64,000 bases of DNA, from positions 62,001-126,000 of the forward strand of contig CAVQDO010000018.1 in NCBI GenBank assembly GCA_963711255.1, in the 5' to 3' direction. The notes under the pieces are model-generated. The model saw nothing but the letters and a program-made list of their open reading frames with translations. It was not told the origin of the DNA and made no database searches. A program made the position numbers and the translations under genes. Origin of the DNA: GCA-2746365 sp963711255 (GTDB taxonomy: Bacteria > Pseudomonadota > Gammaproteobacteria > SZUA-229). Below are positions 41,345 through 48,852 of this stretch, piece after piece (position 1 is the stretch's first letter; the number at the start of each line of letters is the position of its first letter).

Positions 41345-42451
41345 ATGAGTTCATCACTAAAAAACAGCCTGCAAGCGATACGCCCTGTAATTAAAGAAAT
41401 TCAGGCCTACCATGTGGCTGATGCCAGCGGTTTAATCAAGCTTGATGCAATGGAAAACCCGTACCCGTTGCCAGAGGCATTAAAAGCAGAGTTGCTGGAC
41501 AGGTTAAGTGTAGCCGAGCTGAATCGTTATCCCGATCCTTCTGCGGCCGTCTTGCGTGAAAAGCTGATGCAGCATATGCAGGTGCCAGACGGCAAATCGA
41601 TTGTGCTGGGTAATGGTTCGGACGAGTTGATCCAGATGCTGGCGATGGCTGTAGCGGGCAATGACGAAGTTTGCCTGATGTCCTTTGAGCCCGGCTTCGT
41701 CATGTATAAAATGATTGCCGATTTTGTTGGTATTAATTATGTTGGCGTGCCGTTAATGCCTGATTTTTCGCTGGATATCGATAGTGCAAAACGGGCGATT
41801 GAACAGCATCAGCCGGCGATTATCTTTATAGCCTACCCGAACAATCCATCGGCCAACTGTTACAGCGAAGCATACATAGAAGAAATAATTTCACTGGCAC
41901 CGGGTATGGTCGTGCTGGATGAGGCCTATCACCCGTTTGCACAGGCCAGTTTTATGGCAAGGCTGAATGAGTTTGATAATTTGCTGGTGATGCGCACGGT
42001 TTCAAAAATGGGCCTTGCCGGTTTGCGTTTAGGCCTGTTATGCGGTCACCCTGACATCATCAGTGAAATTGACAAAATACGATTGCCCTACAATATCAAT
42101 GTATTAACACAAATCACTGCTGAATTTGTTCTGGATAATATTAATGTGCTTGATGCGCAGGCGAAGCTGATTCGGGAAGAACGTCAGCTGATGCTTGACC
42201 GTATGCAGCAGATAAAGGGTCTTGAAGTATTTCCAAGCCAGGCAAATTTTATTTTGTTCCGTGTCCTGGATAACCAAAAAAATAACAGTGCCAATGATGT
42301 TTTCGAGAGTATAAAACGATCGGGTGTATTGATTAAAAACATGAAAGCCGATAGCGGCCTTTTGAAAAACTGTTTGCGGGTAACGGTTGGTTCAGCCGAG
42401 GAAAACAGGGCCTTTATAGCAGCGCTTTTACAGGCAGTTGATAACGAATAG
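41345..42451 (+). CDS. hisC: histidinol-phosphate aminotransferase
   Basis: HisC is a fold-I PLP enzyme that converts imidazole acetol phosphate to histidinol phosphate with glutamate. The 368 residues include AMENPYPLP near the start, YPNNPSANCYS (about 158-168), VLDEAYHPFAQ (about 190-200) with the cofactor-binding aspartate and tyrosine, and the PLP lysine in RTVSKMGLAGLRLG (about 218-231). It stands close to, but apart from, hisG-hisD. The next gene is convergent. Confidence 0.95.
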   Translation: MSSSLKNSLQAIRPVIKEIQAYHVADASGLIKLDAMENPYPLPEALKAELLDRLSVAELNRYPDPSAAVLREKLMQHMQVPDGKSIVLGNGSDELIQMLAMAVAGNDEVCLMSFEPGFVMYKMIADFVGINYVGVPLMPDFSLDIDSAKRAIEQHQPAIIFIAYPNNPSANCYSEAYIEEIISLAPGMVVLDEAYHPFAQASFMARLNEFDNLLVMRTVSKMGLAGLRLGLLCGHPDIISEIDKIRLPYNINVLTQITAEFVLDNINVLDAQAKLIREERQLMLDRMQQIKGLEVFPSQANFILFRVLDNQKNNSANDVFESIKRSGVLIKNMKADSGLLKNCLRVTVGSAEENRAFIAALLQAVDNE

Positions 42452-42527
42452 TGAACAGTTAAACGCAGGAAATTAAGTAAGCCGGTATCGCTGGTTAAAC
42501 AGGCCGGATATTTTTATAATTTACTAT

Positions 42528-43688
42528 TTATCTGCTCATTAGCGGCCTCTGCCCAAGAGTGGCCTTCGTGGTAAAGCTCTGCCTTTCCCTTATGCCTTCA
42601 ATCATAAATTCGTCGCCCGGCTGACCGTCGGCTATCATGTTTATAATGTCGTTGGTGCTGAGTATGTCCTGCTGGTTGATCCGGGTGATGATGTCGCCGC
42701 GTATGATGCCTGCAACATCGCCCGGGCCGTCTTTATCAACATCGGTAATTAATATGCCGTGCATCGAGTTAATGTCGACAGTCTGTAATATTTTCGAGGT
42801 TAATTCCTGACCTTCTACCCCCAGCCAGCCGCGTACGACAAAACCATACTGGATAATCTGTGTCGCAACTTTTTGCGCCAGATCGATAGGGATGGCAAAA
42901 CTGATTCCCTGGAAATTACCGGTGCTGGAATAAATGTTCGAGTTAATGCCGATAATTTCACCGCGAGTGTTAATTAATGCGCCACCGGAGTTGCCGGGGT
43001 TGATCGCGGCATCTGTCTGAATAAAATTTTCATAGGTATTTTTTGATACACGAGTTCTGCCGGTGGCGCTGATAATGCCCTGGGTGACGGTTTGTCCGAT
43101 AGAGAAGGGGTCGCCGATGGCGAGCACGATATCGCCGACCTGCATTTTGCTGATGTCGGCTATGCTCAGCGCGGGCAGGCCCTGCTGATCGATTTTGAGT
43201 ACGGCGAGGTCGGTGTCAGGGTCGGAGCCAATGAGTTCGGCTATGGCGACCTTGCCGTCATTCAGGCCAACACGGATTTCATCGCGTTCAGAAATAACGT
43301 GATAATTTGTCAGGATATAACCGTCTTCATTAATAATTACCCCCGAACCGGAGCCTGTTTCTGCCTGACGCTTGGGGCTGTGCGGTGAGTTTTTTCCCAG
43401 AAAGCGCTGTATCAGTTTTTCATCAAGCTGGCTTTCAGTGGTGGCTTCCGACCAGATTATTGTCTGGATACTGACTACTGCTGGGGCTGCCTTCATTACC
43501 GCGTCGGCATATCCGACGTGAATTTTTGGAGCATGATCAGCGGACTGGCCAGTGTTGCTGGTCGGCTCATCTGAGGACTGAAAGTTTAAGCTGATATCGC
43601 CTCGAATCAGCAGAATCATGAGGCCAAGAAATACGCCAATGACGAGCCAGGCGAGAAAGTAAACAAAAGAGTGGTTTTGCTTCGGCAT
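42528..43688 (-). CDS. DegS/DegQ-type periplasmic serine protease, membrane-anchored
   Basis: The 386-residue protein has one N-terminal membrane anchor (about 8-28, FVYFLAWLVIGVFLGLMILL), a trypsin-like domain with the triad His in LTNYHVISERD, Asp in DTDLAVLKI and Ser in NPGNSGGALI, and one PDZ domain (about 285-375). That layout matches DegS/AlgW, which starts the sigma-E envelope-stress cascade by cutting the anti-sigma factor. The gene is next to petABC rather than next to degQ. The DegS role is likely but not proven by sequence. Confidence 0.88.
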   Translation of the reverse strand: MPKQNHSFVYFLAWLVIGVFLGLMILLIRGDISLNFQSSDEPTSNTGQSADHAPKIHVGYADAVMKAAPAVVSIQTIIWSEATTESQLDEKLIQRFLGKNSPHSPKRQAETGSGSGVIINEDGYILTNYHVISERDEIRVGLNDGKVAIAELIGSDPDTDLAVLKIDQQGLPALSIADISKMQVGDIVLAIGDPFSIGQTVTQGIISATGRTRVSKNTYENFIQTDAAINPGNSGGALINTRGEIIGINSNIYSSTGNFQGISFAIPIDLAQKVATQIIQYGFVVRGWLGVEGQELTSKILQTVDINSMHGILITDVDKDGPGDVAGIIRGDIITRINQQDILSTNDIINMIADGQPGDEFMIEGIRERQSFTTKATLGQRPLMSR

Positions 43689-43971
43689 GAGTGTTTTGTA
43701 TCTCTTTGTTTTTATTGTAGTTGTTATATTAAACTTGGCTAAAATGCTAACTTACGCTATCCTATGCGCCGTTTGCAACCAGTGTGTCCCCATTCTACAT
43801 ACAGATTTGCCACATTAATATGTGGATGACTGTTTGAAATTTCAATGGGCAATTAGGCACGTAAATGATGTTGCGGTAAGTTTCAGGTGTTGATTGATGG
43901 TTTTGATTACCAGTATTTATGTCCCTGACTTACAAATCGAATTTTTTATTTAATATTTGGAGATATCCAAT

Positions 43972-44571
43972 ATGTCTACTGACAATGTAGATACAGGCCG
44001 TCGCCGCTTTCTGGTCGCGTCCACTTCGGTGGTTGGCGCAGTAGGTGCTGGTTTTGTAGCTGTTCCATTTTTATCCTCGTGGATGCCCAGCGAAAGAGCA
44101 AAAAATGCTGGTGCTCCTGTAGAGGTTGATATCAGCAAGCTTGAAGACGGTCGAATGATGACTGTTGAATGGCAAAGTAAGCCAGTATGGATTGTTAAGC
44201 GTTCGAGCAAGACACTGGATGACCTGAAGAAGCTTGATGACACATTGCGTGATCCGGCATCAGAAGTTGTTGATCAGCAGCCTGAATATGCACAGAATGA
44301 AAACCGATCAATCAAGCCAGAAATCCTGGTACTGGTTGGTATTTGTACTCACCTCGGTTGTTCACCTACTTTCCGCCCTGATATCGGTGCGGCTGACCTG
44401 GGTGGTGAAGCATGGTTAGGCGGTTTCTTCTGTCCTTGTCACAGCTCCAGGTTCGACCTTGCTGGTCGTGTATACCAGGGCGTACCTGCACCGACTAACC
44501 TGGTTGTACCGCCACATAAGTATGTAAGTGACAACGTTATTCTTATCGGTGAAGATGAGGGGGCAGCATAA
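43972..44571 (+). CDS. petA: ubiquinol-cytochrome c reductase Rieske iron-sulfur subunit
   Basis: The Rieske subunit takes the first electron from ubiquinol in the cytochrome bc1 complex. The protein of about 199 residues has a twin-arginine signal/anchor (GRRRFLVASTSVVG near 9-22) and the 2Fe-2S ligands in CTHLGCSP and FCPCHSSRFD. I choose ATG 43972, preceded by a TTTGGAGA ribosome-binding site. The TAA stop at 44569-44571 overlaps an ATG that should start petB but is out of frame with it (see petB). It heads petABC. Confidence 0.95.
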   Translation: MSTDNVDTGRRRFLVASTSVVGAVGAGFVAVPFLSSWMPSERAKNAGAPVEVDISKLEDGRMMTVEWQSKPVWIVKRSSKTLDDLKKLDDTLRDPASEVVDQQPEYAQNENRSIKPEILVLVGICTHLGCSPTFRPDIGAADLGGEAWLGGFFCPCHSSRFDLAGRVYQGVPAPTNLVVPPHKYVSDNVILIGEDEGAA

Positions 44572-45784
44572 TGGGAATAAGTTAATTGGATGGATAGATG
44601 ATCGCTTCCCACTGACAAAGATGTGGAATGAGCATTTAGCTGAATATTACGCACCAAAAAATTTCAATTTTTGGTATTTCTTTGGTTCATTAGCACTGCT
44701 GGTGCTGGTGATTCAGATCGTTTCAGGTATTTTCCTGACTATGCACTACAAGCCTGATGGTGCTATGGCATTTGCCTCTGTAGAACATATCATGCGAGAC
44801 GTGCCTTATGGCTGGCTGATCCGCTACATTCACTCGACTGGCGCTACCGCGTTCTTCGTTGTTGTTTATCTGCATATGTTACGTGGCCTGATGTATGGTT
44901 CGTACAAACAGCCACGTGAGTTAATCTGGCTGTTTGGTATGTTTATATACCTGGCTCTGATGGCTGAAGCTTTCATGGGTTACTTACTGCCATGGGGCCA
45001 GATGTCTTACTGGGGCGCACAGGTAATTATTTCACTGTTTGGTGCAATCCCTGTTATTGGTGATGACCTGACACTGTGGATTCGTGGTGACTTCGTCATT
45101 GGTGATGCAACGCTAAATCGTTTCTTCGCACTGCACGTTATCGCACTGCCATTTGTTCTGGTATTCCTGGTTATTGCTCACATTATTGCATTGCATGAAG
45201 TGGGTTCAAACAACCCTGACGGTGTTGAAATCAAGAAAAACAAAGATGCAAACGGCATTCCTTTAGACGGCATTCCTTTCCACCCTTACTACACTGTTAA
45301 AGATATCGTAGGCGTGGTTGTATTCCTGTTCTTCTTCAGTGTTGTGCTGTTCTACTTCCCTGATGGTGGTGGTTACATGCTGGAGCACGCTAACTTTATC
45401 GCGTCTGATCCGCTGAAGACACCTGAGCACATTGCTCCGGTCTGGTACTTCACGCCGTTCTATGCAATTTTGCGTGCAGTACCTGACAAGCTGATGGGCG
45501 TGGGTGCGATGTTTGCAGCGATTGCTCTGCTGTTCTTCATGCCCTGGATTGATCGTTGTAAAGTGAAATCAGTACGTTACCGTTCTGGTATCTATAAAGC
45601 GAACCTGACTATGTTCATTATCAGTTTTGTTGTTCTTGGCTGGTTAGCTATGCAGCCTGCAACACCAACACTGACATTAATGTCTCAGATATTCTCGTTT
45701 ATTTATTTTGCTTTCTTTGTTGTGCTTTATATCACTTCAAAAAATGAAACGACCAAGCCTGTTCCAGATAGGGTGACATCATGA
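44555..45784 (+). CDS. petB: cytochrome b subunit of the bc1 complex, start region probably frameshifted
   Basis: Cytochrome b holds the two haems and quinone sites of the bc1 complex. The protein of about 410 residues has eight membrane helices, PPW-type motif region and paired haem histidines (YIHSTGATAFFVVVYLHMLRG is abbreviated by YIHSTGA and VYLHM; FFALHVIALPF). The natural N-terminus should read M-G-N-K-L-I-G-W. A GAGGGGG ribosome-binding site (44557-44563) and ATG 44571 are ideally placed, but that frame stops after four codons; one extra G in the GGG at 44573-44575 would restore it. As written, the only in-frame ATG is 44555, within petA. Confidence 0.85.
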   Translation: MRGQHNGNKLIGWIDDRFPLTKMWNEHLAEYYAPKNFNFWYFFGSLALLVLVIQIVSGIFLTMHYKPDGAMAFASVEHIMRDVPYGWLIRYIHSTGATAFFVVVYLHMLRGLMYGSYKQPRELIWLFGMFIYLALMAEAFMGYLLPWGQMSYWGAQVIISLFGAIPVIGDDLTLWIRGDFVIGDATLNRFFALHVIALPFVLVFLVIAHIIALHEVGSNNPDGVEIKKNKDANGIPLDGIPFHPYYTVKDIVGVVVFLFFFSVVLFYFPDGGGYMLEHANFIASDPLKTPEHIAPVWYFTPFYAILRAVPDKLMGVGAMFAAIALLFFMPWIDRCKVKSVRYRSGIYKANLTMFIISFVVLGWLAMQPATPTLTLMSQIFSFIYFAFFVVLYITSKNETTKPVPDRVTS

Positions 45785-46560
45785 AAACCACTGCTATGAA
45801 AAAGTTAATTATGTTATTAATGGCTGCGGCCGTAGTGCTGACACCTGTGATGGCTTCTGCTGCCGGTGGTGGTGCCAAGCTGTATGAAGCGCCAATTGAT
45901 ATTAATGATAAAGAATCATTACGTCGCGGTGCAAAAGCATTTGCTGATTACTGTTACAGCTGTCACGCAGCATCTTTCATGCGTTTTAACCGCATCGCCA
46001 AAGACCTGGAAATGTCTGAAGATGATGTACGTGAAATGATGATTCATACATACGACAAGAAAGGCGCACCAGCGAAAATTGGTGATTTGATGAAAGTGTC
46101 AATGACTGAGGATTACGCAAAGGAGGCTTTTGGTACGGCCGTACCTGATCTGTCTCTGACAGCTCGTGCTCGCGGTGCAGACTGGGTTTACTCTTACCTG
46201 CGTAGCTTTTATGTTGACTCTTATCGTCCAACTGGCTTTAACAACACTGTTTTCCCTGATGTTGGTATGCCTCACGTACTATGGCGTTTGCAGGGTCTGC
46301 AACAGCCAGTTTACAAAAAGGTTATGCATGGTGATGTAGAAGTTGAAGAGCTTGAAAGTTTTGAACAGGTTCAGGCGGGCACCTTAAGTCGTGTTGAATA
46401 TGATATGTTCCTTGGCGATTTAACCAACTTTATGGTTTACCTGGCTGAGCCGATTCAAGTTGAGCGTCGCAGCATGGGCTGGAAAGTTCTGTTGTTCCTT
46501 GCTGTCTTCTTTGTCTTTGCTTACTTGCTGAAAAAAGAATACTGGAAAGATATTCACTAG
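45781..46560 (+). CDS. petC: cytochrome c1 subunit
   Basis: Cytochrome c1 passes electrons from the Rieske protein to soluble cytochrome c. The 259 residues have a signal peptide (about 1-27, ending ASAAGG), the haem-binding motif CYSCH (about 58-62), and a C-terminal membrane helix (about 236-254, VLLFLAVFFVFAYLL). The methionine haem ligand is probably in the PDVGMPHVLW segment. The start overlaps the petB stop by four bases (ATGA). An internal in-frame ATG at residue 6 is an alternative start. Confidence 0.95.
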   Translation: MKTTAMKKLIMLLMAAAVVLTPVMASAAGGGAKLYEAPIDINDKESLRRGAKAFADYCYSCHAASFMRFNRIAKDLEMSEDDVREMMIHTYDKKGAPAKIGDLMKVSMTEDYAKEAFGTAVPDLSLTARARGADWVYSYLRSFYVDSYRPTGFNNTVFPDVGMPHVLWRLQGLQQPVYKKVMHGDVEVEELESFEQVQAGTLSRVEYDMFLGDLTNFMVYLAEPIQVERRSMGWKVLLFLAVFFVFAYLLKKEYWKDIH

Positions 46561-46569
46561 GATGTGGTT

Positions 46570-46605
46570 ACAGGCTCTGGCTATTTGCTTAGTTACAGAG
46601 CCTGT
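46570..46605 (+). terminator. hairpin after petC
   Basis: ACAGGCTCTG (46570-46579) pairs with CAGAGCCTGT (46596-46605) around a 16-base loop, ten bases after the petC stop. The following T-run is short (GTTTTAG), so termination may be partial and sspA may be partly co-transcribed. Confidence 0.6.
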
Positions 46606-46667
46606 GATCAGTTTTAGTCGCTTTAATAGCAAGCTGTTTTAATCATTTCCTCCCAACCGGAAAATCT

Positions 46668-47264
46668 ATGAATTTATATACAACGGCATCATCAATCGAG
46701 TGTCACCGTACGCGTATCGTTTTAAATGAAAAAGATATCGTTCACGAAATCATTCAGGTCGACCCTAAAAAATTACCAGAGGATCTAATCGACTTAAATC
46801 CTTACGGAAGTTTACCGACCCTGGTTGATCGAGACCTGGTGTTATATAACTCACGCGTTATTATGGAATATCTGGAAGAGCGTTTTCCTCATCCACCATT
46901 AATGCCTGTTGGTCCTGTGCAGCGTGCACAGACCCGCCTGGCTTTATTCCAGGTGGAGCATGACTGGTATCCGCTGGTTGATATTATTGAAACCAAGGGT
47001 GAGAAAGCAGTTGCCAAGGCTAAAAAGGACCTGACTGAGAGTATCGCTTCTGTGGCAGAAATTTTTAATGTTATGCCATATTTCCTGAGTGAAGAATTTA
47101 CCCTGGTTGATGCCAGTGTTGCACCGATTATGTGGCGCTTGCGCCATTACGGCATTGAACTGCCAAAGGAAGCCAAATCTGTTGAAAGTTACGCTGAACG
47201 TATCTTTGAGCGTGAAGGTTTTGTACTAAGTCTGACCGAGTCCGAGAGCGAGTTACGCCTGTAG
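46668..47264 (+). CDS. sspA: stringent starvation protein A (glutathione S-transferase fold)
   Basis: SspA has a glutathione-S-transferase fold without that activity and associates with RNA polymerase in starvation. The 198 residues have the N-terminal thioredoxin-like domain (LYTTASSIECHRTRIVL; PYGSLPTLVDRDLVLYNSRV abbreviated by NPYGSLPTLVD) and the C-terminal helical domain (about 85-195, including MPVGPVQRAQTRLALFQ and SVAPIMWRL). The petABC-sspA-sspB order is common in gammaproteobacteria. Confidence 0.94.
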   Translation: MNLYTTASSIECHRTRIVLNEKDIVHEIIQVDPKKLPEDLIDLNPYGSLPTLVDRDLVLYNSRVIMEYLEERFPHPPLMPVGPVQRAQTRLALFQVEHDWYPLVDIIETKGEKAVAKAKKDLTESIASVAEIFNVMPYFLSEEFTLVDASVAPIMWRLRHYGIELPKEAKSVESYAERIFEREGFVLSLTESESELRL

Positions 47265-47292
47265 TAATAAGCGTGAATACGCTTTAAATCTG

Positions 47293-47324
47293 CGGCCTGA
47301 AATTTCAGGCCGTAAATATTTTTT
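47293..47324 (+). terminator. perfect 20-bp palindrome with T-run between sspA and sspB
   Basis: CGGCCTGAAATTTCAGGCCG (47293-47312) is a perfect palindrome followed by AT-rich bases and a run of six T (47319-47324), 29 bases after the sspA stop and 20 before sspB. It could terminate sspA transcripts and thereby reduce sspB expression. Confidence 0.7.
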
Positions 47325-47343
47325 CACTGGTAAGATATACACC

Positions 47344-47745
47344 ATGCAGATGACCTCAAGTCGACCCTATCTTGTACGTGCCATGTATCAGTGGATTGCT
47401 GATAATGGTATGACGCCTCACCTGCTGGTCGATGCATCAGTTGATGGTGTGCAGGTTCCTGCGGAGCATGTGCAGAGTGGTAAAATCATTCTGAATATCG
47501 CGCCGATGGCAATTAGTGGCCTTGTTCTTGGCGATGATGAAATTACCTTTAGTGCAAAATTTTCAGGCCGTTCGATGAGTCTGTATGTGCCTGTGGAAGC
47601 GGTACTCGCCGTTTATGCCAAAGAAAATGGCCAGGGCATGATGTTCTCGGAAGATGACGGCGCCGTATCGTCCTCAGATAGTGATGATGATCCTGAGCCG
47701 GATCCAGACAAACCAAAGCGCCCCAGTCTGCGCGTCGTCAAATAA
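47344..47745 (+). CDS. sspB: ClpXP protease specificity-enhancing factor SspB
   Basis: SspB binds SsrA-tagged proteins and delivers them to ClpXP. The 133 residues comprise the substrate-binding domain (about 3-105; SSRPYLVRAMYQWIADNGMTP, first 20 residues) and a flexible acidic linker ending in a ClpX-binding tail (KRPSLRVVK). It starts with ATG 47344, shortly after the palindromic terminator. Confidence 0.94.
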   Translation: MQMTSSRPYLVRAMYQWIADNGMTPHLLVDASVDGVQVPAEHVQSGKIILNIAPMAISGLVLGDDEITFSAKFSGRSMSLYVPVEAVLAVYAKENGQGMMFSEDDGAVSSSDSDDDPEPDPDKPKRPSLRVVK

Positions 47746-47760
47746 TAAAAAGCGAGATTG

Positions 47761-47836
47761 AAGTTGTAAGTATAAAGTGGCAAGTGGAAAGCAGAAGCTT
47801 TTAACTTAAAACTAACAACTTTCAGCTTATAACTTT
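47761..47836. repeat. imperfect inverted repeat between sspB and diaA
   Basis: An AAGTTGTAAG... arm (from 47761) and a ...CTTATAACTT arm (ending about 47836) are imperfectly complementary over about 30 bases, with AAGCTTTT near the centre. It fills the gap between two convergent genes and resembles other short palindromic repeats. It may also end transcription. Confidence 0.4.
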
Positions 47837-47837
47837 C

Positions 47838-48425
47838 TTAGCCACCCATAAGCTGGTGATCAACCAGGTCGCAGATGCAGTGAATAACCAGCAGGTGTAC
47901 TTCCTGAATGCGTGCGGTTGATTCTGAAGGCACTCGAATTTCAACATCATTTAAAGACAGGCGGCCAGCCATTTCACCGCCGGATTTGCCATCCAGTGCG
48001 ATTACTGTCATGTCGCGGTCATGTGCCGCATCAATCGCAAGGTTAACGTTTTCCGAATTACCGCTGGTGCTGATCGCCAGCAGAATGTCGCCTGCCTGGC
48101 CAAGTGCGGTCACCTGCTTGGAGAATATCTGGCTATAGCTGTAGTCATTAGCAATCGAGGTTACTGTTGAACTGTCGGTGGTTAATGCTACTGCCGGCAG
48201 GCCTGGCCGTTCCATCTCGAATCGGTTCAGCATTTCAGATGAGAAGTGCTGGGCATCACCGGCAGAGCCGCCGTTGCCACAGGAAAGAACTTTACCGCCG
48301 TTTAAAAAACACTGGGTAATGATCTGTGCACTGTTGCTGATGGGCTCGGCAAGAATATCTGACGCCAGCTGCTTGGTGCTGATACTGTCCTGAAAGTTTT
48401 TATTAATTCGTGAAATTAAATCCAT
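47838..48425 (-). CDS. diaA: SIS-domain phosphosugar isomerase-like protein (DiaA/GmhA)
   Basis: The 195-residue protein is a SIS-domain protein of the GmhA/DiaA type: CGNGGSAGDAQHFSSEMLNR near 50-70, STSGNSENVNLAI, and the C-terminal EVHLLVIHCICDLVD. DiaA binds DnaA and helps time replication initiation; GmhA makes heptose for lipopolysaccharide. Position after yraN and lpoA fits DiaA, but sequence alone does not separate the two. The BON-domain gene (dolP) that often follows is absent here. Confidence 0.85.
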   Translation of the reverse strand: MDLISRINKNFQDSISTKQLASDILAEPISNSAQIITQCFLNGGKVLSCGNGGSAGDAQHFSSEMLNRFEMERPGLPAVALTTDSSTVTSIANDYSYSQIFSKQVTALGQAGDILLAISTSGNSENVNLAIDAAHDRDMTVIALDGKSGGEMAGRLSLNDVEIRVPSESTARIQEVHLLVIHCICDLVDHQLMGG

Positions 48426-48459
48426 AACAAACCTGAAATCGTAATATGCTTAAGGTTGC

Positions 48460-48831
48460 CTAAAAGGCATTGGTAATCCAGTCAAAACAGTATTGCTGCT
48501 TATTGTGCTTAGTTTGAGTGTTTTTTGACATGGAAACAACATCAAATCGTGCATTTTCGTAGCGTGTGTTTTTCTGTAAATAGAGTTCAGCCGTTTTGCG
48601 CAGTTTTTGCTGTTTTGCCGGGGTAATGCTTGCCAGCCCGCCACCAAAGCGATCATTTTTGCGAAAGCGGACTTCAACGAAGACCAGTACACTTTTATCC
48701 AGCATGATGAGGTCGATTTCACCCTGGCGGCAGCTGAAGTTTTTATCAATTAATTTTAAGCCCTGTGACCTGAGGAATTTACAGCAGGCTTTTTCAGCAT
48801 CTTCTCCCTGTTTTAAATGCTCTGCTTTCAA
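48460..48831 (-). CDS. yraN: YraN/UPF0102 family endonuclease-like protein
   Basis: The 123-residue protein matches UPF0102 with GEDAEKACCKFLRSQGLKL at the start and the core GEIDLIMLDKSVLVFVEVRFR (first 20 residues of the segment), where the aspartate and glutamate of a restriction-endonuclease-like fold lie. Family function is not established, though a role in DNA processing has been suggested. It lies between lpoA (22 bases upstream) and diaA. Confidence 0.9.
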   Translation of the reverse strand: MKAEHLKQGEDAEKACCKFLRSQGLKLIDKNFSCRQGEIDLIMLDKSVLVFVEVRFRKNDRFGGGLASITPAKQQKLRKTAELYLQKNTRYENARFDVVSMSKNTQTKHNKQQYCFDWITNAF

Positions 48832-48852
48832 TTCAGTCTGCTGGATCCAGAA

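Noticed and set aside
43735..43763. Promoter TTGGCT-N17-TATCCT upstream of petA
   Set aside because: Each hexamer has only four of six consensus bases and the leader would be about 200 bases; too weak to list.
44571..44585. petB starting at ATG 44571 as a normal gene
   Set aside because: That frame stops after four codons as the sequence stands; recorded instead as a probable frameshift.
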